NCBI GenBank assembly: GCA_030589715.1
Contig: JAUUVE010000153.1
Coordinates: 1-6,007 of the forward strand
Direction of reading: 5' to 3'
DNA from: Desulfobacteraceae bacterium
Lineage (GTDB): Bacteria > Desulfobacterota > DSM-4660 > Desulfatiglandales > Desulfatiglandaceae
Length of the DNA stretch: 6,007 bases
The translations under genes were made by a program, and so were the position numbers. The number at the start of each line of letters is the position of its first letter. The stretch's first letter is position 1. The notes below the pieces were generated by a model, which worked only from the letters and a program-made list of their open reading frames with translations, ran no database searches and was not told the DNA's origin. Shown here one piece after another: positions 1 through 4,876 of the stretch.

Positions 1-771
1 CTTTGGGGCGGCAAGGGGGGTAATCGCTTCAAGAAGAAACCTTGACAATTTCTCGGGATTCTCTATCCTTTCCAGCTCTCCTTCCCGGGCCAGAGATACT
101 TCTCCCCGCTCCTCGGAAACCACCACCACCCAGGCATCACAACGTTCGGAAAGACCCAGCGCCGCCCTGTGCCTTGTGCCCCATTGCTTTGGAAGCCCCT
201 CGGAAGAGCTTAACGGCAAATAGCAGGATACCTGGGTGATTCGTCCCCCCCTAATCAGTATGGCACCGTCGTGCAATGGGGATTCCTTATGAAAGATACT
301 CATCAGCAGTTCGGAATTTGGCACACCCTCAAGTGACTGTCCTCCTGTAATATGCTCAGCTACCAAGTCAGCCCGTTCAATGATGGCCAAGGCCCCTATT
401 TTCCTTTTGGCCAGTCTGAAAGTCGCCCTCGCAAATCCCGGTATCCATTCCTCAGGGCTGGCCATCTTCCGGAGACCGAGCGCGCGGAGAGGATTGACAC
501 GCTCCAGCACCTGCCGGATCTCCGATTGGAAAAGGATGATCAGCAGGATCACCAAAACCTGCCAGAAAACCTGAAACACCCAGGTCGTTAGAAATAACCC
601 CCATGTACGAGCAACGGTGTATACAACGCCGAGACCCAGTAGTCCAACCAGTGCCTTAAAGGCCTTGGTCCCCCGGAACCAGGAATACAGGTAATAGGCT
701 ACGACCGTCAAAAAGACGATATCCAGGACATCTTGAAATCGCAGATTAGCGATGATGGCAGAAAAATACAT
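1..771 (-). CDS. cdaA: Diadenylate cyclase, CdaA/DacA type (3' end off window)
   Basis: This enzyme condenses two ATP into cyclic di-AMP at the inner membrane; c-di-AMP controls potassium and osmolyte transport and envelope homeostasis in other bacteria. Reading leftward from ATG 771, 257 codons stay open to the window edge. The N-terminus has three hydrophobic stretches (about residues 14-31, 38-52 and 60-82), then the family hallmark linker FQSEIRQVLERV (82-93). The DisA_N/DAC catalytic domain follows, with its two signature motifs: DGA at 168-170 (within PLHDGAILIRGGR) and GTRHRAA at 198-204, then AWVVVVSEERGEVSLA. Bacillus CdaA is about 273 residues, so only a short tail is missing. A strong ribosome binding site (GGAGGG, about 774-779) fixes the start. 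It is transcribed away from the oxidative-stress cluster. In many genomes cdaR follows cdaA; that position lies outside this window. The family call is firm; the physiological role here is inferred. Confidence 0.95.
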   Translation of the reverse strand, partial: MYFSAIIANLRFQDVLDIVFLTVVAYYLYSWFRGTKAFKALVGLLGLGVVYTVARTWGLFLTTWVFQVFWQVLVILLIILFQSEIRQVLERVNPLRALGLRKMASPEEWIPGFARATFRLAKRKIGALAIIERADLVAEHITGGQSLEGVPNSELLMSIFHKESPLHDGAILIRGGRITQVSCYLPLSSSEGLPKQWGTRHRAALGLSERCDAWVVVVSEERGEVSLAREGELERIENPEKLSRFLLEAITPLAAPK

Positions 772-790
772 GATCCCTCCTCAAACGAAA

Positions 791-809
791 AGATTCTTCC
801 AAGGAATCT
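791..809. repeat. 19-bp imperfect palindrome in the cdaA leader
   Basis: AGATTC at 791-796 is perfectly matched by GAATCT at 804-809 across a 7-base spacer. It lies 20-38 bases upstream of the cdaA start codon. On the minus strand the right arm is followed by TTTT, giving a weak terminator-like or attenuator-like hairpin. It could also be a repressor operator. It does not match the Per box or Fur box consensus that I know. The stem is only 6 bp, so function is uncertain. Confidence 0.35.
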
Positions 810-996
810 CTTTTGTTAATGCCAGAAAATGACATTATTTTCAACCCCTCTTTGAAGGACAGCCCTGCCTCCTCTTTCCAGATTTGGGAGAGGACTGTAT
901 GTCCACTATCTGTCTGTTTCGTTCACCTGGGTAAGATACAATAACCTGACTCAAATTTTAAGATCTTGGGTTATATAGACCGCCACTTGTTTCTTC

Positions 997-1025
997 TTGA
1001 TGCCGCAATCTCTTTCTATTATATT
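997..1025 (+). promoter_or_regulatory. Predicted sigma70-type promoter for the first rubrerythrin
   Basis: TTGATG (997-1002) and TATATT (1020-1025) are separated by exactly 17 bases, matching the consensus at 4 of 6 and 5 of 6 positions. Transcription would begin near 1032, leaving a leader of about 165 bases before ATG 1198. This is the best rightward promoter in the 426-base gap. The call rests on motif matching alone. Confidence 0.55.
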
Positions 1026-1197
1026 CATCCTCTGAGAGTCTGACCAGCTACTGGCGCAAGGCAGTGCTGGGAAGACATTGTTTGTCTATTTCCATTCGGT
1101 TTAAAGAGGGGGAAATCCGGCGTATTGAAATGACTGTAACCGGTATGAACAAGGTAGCAACCTGTGGCATTAACCCACTTCAGAGAGGAGAGGAATT

Positions 1198-1695
1198 ATG
1201 AGCAAGACAGAACAGAATCTATTGGAGGCGTTTGCAGGCGAATCCCAGGCCAACCGAAAATACCTTGCCTTTGCCAAACAGGCAGACAAGGAAGGTTACC
1301 CCCAGGCCGCCAAGTTATTCAGGGCGGCTGCTGAGGCGGAGACCGTTCATGCCCACGCCCATTTGAAGACGCTGGGAGGCATAAAAAGCACGGCCGAAAA
1401 CCTGAAAGAGGCGATCGAGGGCGAAACCCACGAGTTCAAGAAAATGTATCCTGGTATGATCGAAGCGGCCAAAGAAGAGGCTAACAAAGGAGCGGAAAGG
1501 TCCTTCTCCAATGCCAATGCCGTTGAAGAAGTCCATGCAGGGCTCTACCAGAAAGTTCTAGACAGTCTGGATAACCCCGCCGACGTAGACTGTTACTACG
1601 TATGCTCCGTGTGCGGCTATACCTGTGAGAGTGAGCCGCCCGAGACGTGTCCTGTATGCGGCTCAAAGGCCAAGGCCTTTTCAAAGGTGGAATAG
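1198..1695 (+). CDS. rbr: Rubrerythrin, short form (165 aa)
   Basis: Rubrerythrins are cytoplasmic diiron peroxidases that reduce hydrogen peroxide to water with electrons passed through their own rubredoxin domain, ultimately from NAD(P)H. An N-terminal ferritin-like four-helix domain carries the expected ligands: E15 (in AFAGESQANRKY), E48/H51, E76/E79 (in EGETHEF) and E110/H113 (in EEVH). The C-terminal rubredoxin-like domain has CxxC at 136-139 (CSVCGY) and 151-154 (CPVCG). The protein is shorter than the classical form of about 190 residues. The helix B to helix C connection is about 13 residues shorter than in the neighbouring paralogue, and the linker to the rubredoxin domain is about 4 shorter. 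The start is supported by a GA-rich ribosome binding site about 7 bases upstream. It has its own promoter and a 256-base gap after it, so it may be a separate transcript from the second rubrerythrin. No clear intrinsic terminator was seen behind it. Confidence 0.96.
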   Translation: MSKTEQNLLEAFAGESQANRKYLAFAKQADKEGYPQAAKLFRAAAEAETVHAHAHLKTLGGIKSTAENLKEAIEGETHEFKKMYPGMIEAAKEEANKGAERSFSNANAVEEVHAGLYQKVLDSLDNPADVDCYYVCSVCGYTCESEPPETCPVCGSKAKAFSKVE

Positions 1696-1801
1696 ATCAT
1701 ATTGAACGGATGGCGAGGGCCAGGATTCATTTCCGCGAAAAGAATTTCTCTGCTTCGGTTAGATGAGGAAGTCCGGGATAGATCCGTAGAGGGGTTTAGG
1801 A

Positions 1802-1817
1802 GTCAATTCCACTTGAC
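1802..1817. repeat. Short inverted repeat overlapping the -35 box
   Basis: GTCAA (1802-1806) and TTGAC (1813-1817) form a perfect 5-bp inverted repeat with a 6-base spacer; the right arm is the first five bases of the TTGACA -35 element. It may be an operator half-site pair or chance. Confidence 0.3.
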
Positions 1818-1840
1818 AACATTAGGGATTTATTTATTAA
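1813..1840 (+). promoter_or_regulatory. Predicted sigma70-type promoter for the rbr2-tpx run
   Basis: A perfect TTGACA -35 (1813-1818) is followed after 16 bases by TATTAA (1835-1840, 4 of 6 matches) in a strongly AT-rich stretch. Transcription would start near 1847, leaving a leader of about 105 bases. The element is embedded in the GGGAT repeats, which suggests regulated expression. Motif evidence only. Confidence 0.55.
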
Positions 1841-1935
1841 TTTAGGGATAGATCCTCATAATCAACGTTCTTAGGCAGGTGCGGGAACTGTATGAAAGAG
1901 GGACAGGGCCCCCCGTAAAAAAACCACAATTAATC

Positions 1936-1943
1936 AAGGAGGT
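1936..1943 (+). promoter_or_regulatory. Ribosome binding site that decides the rbr2 start
   Basis: AAGGAGGT ends 8 bases before ATG 1952 but only 2 bases before the in-frame TTG at 1946. The ATG is therefore the real start. Confidence 0.85.
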
Positions 1944-1951
1944 GCTTGACC

Positions 1952-2524
1952 ATGGATCTAAAAGGTAGCCAAACTGAAAAAAACCTGCTCACAGCTTTTG
2001 CTGGGGAATCGCAGGCTCGGAACCGCTACACCTACTTTGCCAGCCAGGCCAAGAAGGAAGGTCTTGAACAGATCTCCTTCATATTTGAGGAAACGGCCAA
2101 CCAGGAAAAAGAGCATGCCAAGAGGCTTTTCAAATTCTTACAAGGAGGAGAAGTAGAGGTGTCGGCGAGCTTTCCAGCGGGCGTCATAGCCAGCACACTT
2201 GAAAACCTAAAGGCCTCTGCTGCCGGCGAGAATTATGAACATACCGAGATGTACCCGGGCTTTGCCAAGATAGCCAGGGAGGAAGGCTTTAACGATGAGG
2301 CCAATGTATTTGAAGCCATATCCGTGGCCGAAAAACAACACGAAAAGCGCTACCTGGACCTGGCCGCAAATATCGAAACGGGACGCGTTTTCAAACGGGA
2401 TTCAGAGGAGGTCTGGAGGTGTCGAAACTGTGGATATCTCCACACCGGAAACGAGGCACCCGAGGCCTGTCCTGCATGTGCCCATCCCCAGGCATATTTT
2501 GAGCTGTTGGGGGAGAACTACTGA
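1952..2524 (+). CDS. rbr: Rubrerythrin, classical full-length form (190 aa)
   Basis: This is a second diiron NAD(P)H-dependent peroxidase of the rubrerythrin family, nearly the same length as Desulfovibrio vulgaris rubrerythrin. Diiron ligands appear at the classical spacing: E19 (in AFAGESQARNRY), E52/H55 (in QEKEH), E93/E96 (in AGENYEHTEMYP) and E127/H130 (in VAEKQHEKRY). The C-terminal rubredoxin domain has CRNCGY (157-162) and CPACAHPQAYFE (173-184), giving four cysteines for one iron. The start is ATG 1952, set by AAGGAGGT 8 bases upstream; the in-frame TTG six bases earlier is too close to that site. The tpx gene follows after 37 bases, so the two are probably co-transcribed, both consuming peroxide. 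It is clearly diverged from the first rubrerythrin, with the longer helix B-C connection, and the two are separate paralogues rather than a recent tandem copy. Confidence 0.97.
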   Translation: MDLKGSQTEKNLLTAFAGESQARNRYTYFASQAKKEGLEQISFIFEETANQEKEHAKRLFKFLQGGEVEVSASFPAGVIASTLENLKASAAGENYEHTEMYPGFAKIAREEGFNDEANVFEAISVAEKQHEKRYLDLAANIETGRVFKRDSEEVWRCRNCGYLHTGNEAPEACPACAHPQAYFELLGENY

Positions 2525-2561
2525 TCGCCAACCAGGAACCTTGTTAATGAAAGGGGAGAAC

Positions 2562-3077
2562 ATGGAAGAGCGTACCGGAATCATAACAATGAAAGGTAAC
2601 CCGCTGACCCTGGCGGGGCAAGAGCTCAATGTGGGGGATCCTGCCCCTGACTTTGAGGTCCTTGACAACGAGCTTTCACCGGTCAAGCTTTTGGCATATC
2701 GGGGAAAGATCTGTGTGATCTCTTCGGTCCCATCTCTTGACACACCTGTCTGTGATATGGAGACAAGGAGGTTCAACGAAGAGGCAGCCAAGCTTGGAGA
2801 GGAGGTCGTGGTCCTCACCGTCAGCATGGACCTGCCTTTCGCCCAGAAGCGGTGGTGCGGGGCCGCCGGGGTAGACAGGGTGATCACATTGTCCGATCAC
2901 CGCGATGCTTCCTTTGGAACCTCTTACGGGGTACTGATCAAGGAACTGCGTCTACTGACCAGGGCGGTATTTGTGGTGGATCGGCAAGGAATCATCCGTT
3001 ACATACAAATAGTCAAAGAGATTACGGATGAGCCGGATTATGTGGAAATACTCAATGCCGTTCAAGAACTTGTTTGA
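2562..3077 (+). CDS. tpx: Thiol peroxidase Tpx (atypical 2-Cys peroxiredoxin)
   Basis: Tpx reduces hydrogen peroxide and alkyl hydroperoxides in the cytoplasm, forming an intramolecular disulfide that thioredoxin resolves. The 171-residue protein follows the family pattern: MKGNPLTLAG (10-19), VGDPAPDF (24-31), the peroxidatic motif PSLDTPVC with Cys64, and DLPFAQKRWCGAAG (90-103) with the resolving Cys99. Further conserved segments are VITLSDHR, TRAVFVVD and the tail EITDEPDY. An extra cysteine lies at 51. ATG 2562 gives the usual N-terminus and has AGGGGAG just upstream. An in-frame ATG at 2547 with AGGAA 8 bases upstream would add five residues and cannot be excluded. The frame is open further upstream inside rbr2 (from about 2295), but that part is an overlap shadow. 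It sits between rubrerythrin and desulfoferrodoxin, matching removal of peroxide made by superoxide reduction. Confidence 0.95.
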   Translation: MEERTGIITMKGNPLTLAGQELNVGDPAPDFEVLDNELSPVKLLAYRGKICVISSVPSLDTPVCDMETRRFNEEAAKLGEEVVVLTVSMDLPFAQKRWCGAAGVDRVITLSDHRDASFGTSYGVLIKELRLLTRAVFVVDRQGIIRYIQIVKEITDEPDYVEILNAVQELV

Positions 3078-3089
3078 GGCAACCAGGAG

Positions 3090-3126
3090 CATTTAGGTCT
3101 TGGGCCTAGGCCCGAGGGCCTAAATG
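3090..3126 (+). other. Long hairpin between tpx and desulfoferrodoxin
   Basis: CATTTAGG (3090-3097) pairs with CCTAAATG (3119-3126), and an inner palindrome GGGCCTAGGCCC (3102-3113) closes the stem. Including two G-U pairs and one bulged G, about 16 base pairs stack under a CTAG loop. The expected run of T after an intrinsic terminator is missing (the next bases are AAAACAGG). A partial terminator, an mRNA-processing or stabilising hairpin, or a protein-binding site are all possible. It starts 13 bases after the tpx stop and lies 77 bases before the dfx start, where it could set different mRNA levels for the two genes. Confidence 0.6.
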
Positions 3127-3202
3127 AAAACAGGCACCAAGAAATTCACAATCTTCCGGTGCCCCTGATTTGCATACCATAGAAAGATTAAGGAGGAGAA
3201 AA

Positions 3203-3577
3203 ATGGCAGAAAAATTGGAAGTTTACAAATGCGAGTTGTGTGGAAACATTGTTGAGGTGTTGCACGGTGGAAAGGGAGAACTTGTGTGCTGTGGCAAACC
3301 CATGATTCTTCAAAAGGAAAACACCGTGGATGCGGCCAAGGAAAAACATGTCCCGGTAGTAGAAAAGGCCGCCGATGGCATCAAGGTTAAGGTCGGGGAG
3401 GTCGCGCACCCCATGGAGGAAAAGCATTATATTGAGTGGATCGAAGTCATTGCCGACGGAAAGGCCTATCGCCAGTTTCTCAACCCTGGTGAAGCCCCCG
3501 AGGCCACCTTTAATATTGCCGCGGATCAGGTGACGGCTAGGGCATATTGCAACCTTCACGGTCATTGGAAAGCATAA
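3203..3577 (+). CDS. dfx: Desulfoferrodoxin, class I superoxide reductase (two iron centres)
   Basis: This cytoplasmic enzyme reduces superoxide to hydrogen peroxide without making oxygen, using electrons from rubredoxin. The 124-residue protein has both domains. The N-terminal desulforedoxin domain carries C10, C13, C29 and C30 (KCELCG and VCCGKPM), which bind centre I. The C-terminal superoxide reductase domain carries H49 (in KEKHVPVV, with the conserved E47/K48 pair), H69 and H75 (HPMEEKHYIEWIEV), and C116 and H119 (YCNLHGHW), the full square-pyramidal centre II ligand set at the numbering known from Desulfovibrio. The start is ATG 3203, behind a strong AAGGAGGAG; an in-frame alternative start codon at 3170 lacks such a site. 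The rubredoxin-like gene follows 55 bases later and is a plausible electron donor. The 125-base gap before it holds a hairpin but no promoter I would defend. Confidence 0.98.
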   Translation: MAEKLEVYKCELCGNIVEVLHGGKGELVCCGKPMILQKENTVDAAKEKHVPVVEKAADGIKVKVGEVAHPMEEKHYIEWIEVIADGKAYRQFLNPGEAPEATFNIAADQVTARAYCNLHGHWKA

Positions 3578-3632
3578 GGCCCCCGCCTCCGAATGGGCTG
3601 GGCAGCAATAGAAAAGAAAGAAGGTAGACATC

Positions 3633-3785
3633 ATGACCGAGTGGAAATGTACCAACTGCGGTTATACGCTTCAGGTTGAGAAGCCCCCTGAAGAGTGTCC
3701 TTCCTGCAAAGAGAAATGCGAATTTGTAGATGTCTCCTGCTATATCCCGGACTGTGGACAAACGGGTACGGATAGGCGTCTGTAA
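3633..3785 (+). CDS. Rubredoxin-like mini-protein, 50 aa with seven cysteines
   Basis: A small open frame with start ATG 3633 and stop TAA 3783-3785 encodes 50 residues beginning MTEWKCTNCGY. CxxC pairs at 6-9 (CTNCGY) and 22-25 (ECPSC) form a rubredoxin-type knuckle pair with a much shortened linker, like the C-terminal domain of rubrerythrin rather than free 53-residue rubredoxin. Three further cysteines, C29, C36 and C41 (KEKCEFVDVSCYIPDCG), are unusual and could bind a second metal or form disulfides. AGAAGG lies 8 bases before the start. Known deltaproteobacterial rubredoxin-like (Rdl) proteins beside superoxide reductase suggest a role as one-electron carrier to desulfoferrodoxin or rubrerythrin; that role is inference. 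It is easily missed by gene callers because it is so short. Confidence 0.88.
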   Translation: MTEWKCTNCGYTLQVEKPPEECPSCKEKCEFVDVSCYIPDCGQTGTDRRL

Positions 3786-3932
3786 TCGCATGGCGGGCCG
3801 AGGAATATCATTTCCCGGTTAGGTAATCGAGGTTCGCCGTGGGAGGCCATGGGTCCATGACGTATCCAGCTCACTTGAAGAGCATAAAATGTGCTTTGCT
3901 GTTCCCCAGGTATAAAGGGAGGAGGTTTCAAG
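3786..3932. other. Gap between the rubredoxin-like gene and the zinc-ribbon gene
   Basis: No coding frame or convincing promoter was found in these 147 bases. A perfect CATGG/CCATG palindrome lies at 3848-3859, and CATGGC/GCCATG (3789-3794 and 3846-3851) could close a long-range stem. A short AGCA/TGCT inverted repeat lies near 3881-3895. The right end carries the strong ribosome binding site of the next gene. Confidence 0.4.
3917..3925 (+). promoter_or_regulatory. Strong ribosome binding site selecting a GTG start
   Basis: GGGAGGAGG lies 7 bases before GTG 3933. The frame is open upstream to an ATG at 3891, but that codon has no ribosome binding site, so the GTG is chosen. Confidence 0.8.
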
Positions 3933-4112
3933 GTGTCAAAGAAAAAGTATACTGTGAGGGCTGAATGCCCGGCGTGCGCATGCGGGGACGTGAGCTTTCT
4001 TGGCCCCGAAAATTTGCGCGAGAAGTTTATCGGAAACGAGGAAGAGGTCAATATCCTTTGTCCCCACTGCGGTACCAAGATTAAGGGAAAGGTTGAAACT
4101 GAGGACGAGTAG
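3933..4112 (+). CDS. Small zinc-ribbon-like protein (59 aa, GTG start)
   Basis: I do not recognise a named family. The protein begins MSKKKYTVRAECPACACGD and has cysteines C12, C15 and C17 (CxxCxC) and C43 and C46 (LCPHCGTKIKG). The two CxxC knuckles, 27 residues apart, suggest a zinc ribbon or a rubredoxin-like iron site, with C17 as an extra. The C-terminal end is acidic and charged (KVETEDE), and there is no signal peptide or membrane segment. The start is GTG 3933, set by GGGAGGAGG 7 bases upstream. The flavodoxin gene begins 18 bases after its stop, so co-transcription and a shared role are likely. Possible roles are a metal or electron carrier or an adaptor for the flavodoxin. The second small Cys-rich protein at 4608-4793 has a similar layout. 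Confidence 0.8.
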   Translation: MSKKKYTVRAECPACACGDVSFLGPENLREKFIGNEEEVNILCPHCGTKIKGKVETEDE

Positions 4113-4130
4113 ACAAAATGGAGGTATCTG

Positions 4131-4571
4131 ATGGCAAAGGCGCTGGTGGTTTATGCCACGAGGACCGGTGATACCAAGAATATCGCGGATTTGATTGCGG
4201 AGGGAATCCGCTTTGAGGGTGGAGAGGCGACAGCCCTAAATGTCACCCAAGTAAAAAAGGAGGAAGACTTGGCAGGTTACGATGCCTATGTCTTTGGCTC
4301 GGCCACCTACCATGGCGAGATGATGCAGGGAACGAAGACCTTGCTTTTCCTGGCCGAGAAAGCCGGTCTGGAGGGAAAGGTGGGTGGATCATTCGGGGCC
4401 TTTGGCTGGAGCGGCGAGGCCCCTGGTCGTATCTTCGATACCATGAAAAATATTTTCAAGATGGATATGGTCGGTGGTCCTTTAAGGCTTAAATCGGCCT
4501 CTCTGGGAGGCGGGACCCAAATGGCCCAGGATTATGGACGCAATATCGGAAAGAAGATAAGCGGTCCATAA
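4131..4571 (+). CDS. Flavodoxin (short-chain, 146 aa)
   Basis: This is a cytoplasmic FMN protein that carries one electron at a time. The FMN phosphate loop TRTGDT is at 10-15, preceded by the typical strand ALVVYA. The two isoalloxazine loops are GSATYHGEMM (56-65, with Y60) and GAFGWSGEAP (89-98, with W93). The length matches free short-chain flavodoxins and the C-terminal domain of FprA-type flavodiiron proteins; no flavodiiron beta-lactamase domain is present here. GGAGGT ends 5 bases before ATG 4131. It lies 18 bases after one small zinc-ribbon gene and 36 bases before another. In an oxygen-defence cluster it probably moves electrons from a ferredoxin or pyruvate oxidoreductase to the peroxide- and superoxide-reducing enzymes. 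The partner proteins are inferred only. Confidence 0.93.
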   Translation: MAKALVVYATRTGDTKNIADLIAEGIRFEGGEATALNVTQVKKEEDLAGYDAYVFGSATYHGEMMQGTKTLLFLAEKAGLEGKVGGSFGAFGWSGEAPGRIFDTMKNIFKMDMVGGPLRLKSASLGGGTQMAQDYGRNIGKKISGP

Positions 4572-4607
4572 CTTAACGACTCCTATCAATATTATAAGGA
4601 GGCTCAT

Positions 4608-4793
4608 ATGACAACACCACAGCACTGTCCCGGATTTCAAGACCTAAAACACTTGAAGACATTTACTTGTAACTGCCCAAACTGCGGCAAGGAAAAGGAA
4701 ATCTTTTCTGACGAGTTTGACAAGTCCCATACCTGCTCGGGATGCGGTAAGGAGATCGATTTCACCCAGTGTACTTTGGAAGCGGGGGCGTAG
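4608..4793 (+). CDS. Small cysteine-rich zinc-ribbon-like protein (61 aa)
   Basis: No named family was recognised. The protein begins MTTPQHCPGFQDLKHLKTF and has cysteines C7, C21, C23, C26, C43, C46 and C55. CNCPNCGKEKEIF (21-33) and HTCSGCGKEIDF (41-52) form two knuckles 17 residues apart, fitting a zinc ribbon. The CxCxxC first knuckle is the mirror of the CxxCxC knuckle in the protein at 3933-4112. C7 and C55 stand alone near each end. AAGGAGG ends 5 bases before ATG 4608, and the flavodoxin stop lies 36 bases upstream, so it belongs to the same transcript. No signal peptide or membrane segment is visible. A structural zinc site, an iron site or thiol-based redox sensing are all possible. 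Confidence 0.85.
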   Translation: MTTPQHCPGFQDLKHLKTFTCNCPNCGKEKEIFSDEFDKSHTCSGCGKEIDFTQCTLEAGA

Positions 4794-4804
4794 TTCCCTA
4801 AGCC

Positions 4805-4849
4805 GAGGGGCAGTCCCCACTTGACCTCTTTGCTGGGCAAGGCCCCTCT
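4805..4849. other. Stem-loop region after the second zinc-ribbon gene
   Basis: GAGGGGC (4805-4811) and GCCCCTC (4843-4849) form a perfect 7-bp stem around a loop that itself holds CTTTGC/GCAAGG (4828-4842, six pairs with one G-U and a TGG loop). The run begins 12 bases after the stop codon, a usual place for a transcript end, but no T-run follows, so an intrinsic terminator is not proved. Confidence 0.4.
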
Positions 4850-4876
4850 AGCCATATGGCGGGCATTCAAGGTGGA

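Larger units (their letters stand above)
772..1197. other. Divergent intergenic region between cdaA and the first rubrerythrin
   Basis: This 426-base stretch has no convincing coding frame on either strand. It holds the ribosome binding site of cdaA at the left end, an imperfect palindrome at 791-809, a weak hairpin with arms at 871-879 and 886-893, an inverted repeat ATAACC/GGTTAT (941-946 and 969-974), a good rightward promoter at 997-1025, a small hairpin AGACA/TGTCT (1073-1087) in the leader, and the GA-rich ribosome binding site of the rubrerythrin (about 1183-1194). A leftward promoter for cdaA could not be placed with confidence. TTGAAA followed 17 bases later by CATTAA can be read on the minus strand near 815-845, but its -10 is poor. 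Confidence 0.7.
1775..1855 (+). repeat. GGGAT direct repeats spanning the second rubrerythrin promoter
   Basis: GGGATAGATCC occurs twice, at 1775-1785 and 1845-1855, exactly 70 bases apart. A third GGGAT core lies at 1825-1829 inside TTAGGGAT (1822-1829), which is repeated at 1842-1849. The three GGGAT cores therefore start at 1775, 1825 and 1845, with spacings of 50 and 20 bases, close to whole helical turns. The inner part GGAT-AG-ATCC is itself an inverted repeat. The middle copy falls in the -35/-10 spacer and the last copy begins just after the -10 of the promoter at 1813-1840, the usual placement for a repressor. The binding protein is unknown. Confidence 0.5.

Noticed and set aside
352..591. 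Plus-strand frames inside the cdaA region
   Set aside because: The minus strand encodes a continuous DAC-domain protein with intact motifs; the plus frames are shadows.
1039..1051. 13-base repeat TCTGACCAGCTAC, also at 5204-5216 inside the SagB-like gene
   Set aside because: One copy is in coding sequence, flanks do not match, and a single 13-base match in 6 kb can occur by chance.
1696..1774. Intrinsic terminator or small peptide gene after the first rubrerythrin
   Set aside because: No stable stem followed by T-run was found, and the only short frame (about 18 codons, ATG near 1710) lacks a ribosome binding site.
1822..1849. PerR (Per box) operator in the AT-rich stretch before rbr2
   Set aside because: The sequence does not match the inverted TTATAAT-type Per box well; the clear signal is direct GGGAT repeats.
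2295..2561. Upstream extension of the tpx frame inside rbr2
   Set aside because: The frame is open but lies over the confident rubrerythrin in another frame, and the Tpx family N-terminus begins at about 2562.
2402..2887. 161-codon minus-strand frame across rbr2 and tpx
   Set aside because: It is antisense to two confident genes, has no recognisable domain and no good ribosome binding site; a shadow.
3188..3655. 155-codon minus-strand frame across desulfoferrodoxin
   Set aside because: It mirrors dfx, which has every expected metal ligand on the plus strand.
4608..4793. Cys-rich 61-aa protein as a RiPP precursor for the SagB-like enzyme
   Set aside because: Its CxCxxC and CxxCG pattern fits a metal-binding ribbon, there is no leader/core layout, and no cyclodehydratase is present.
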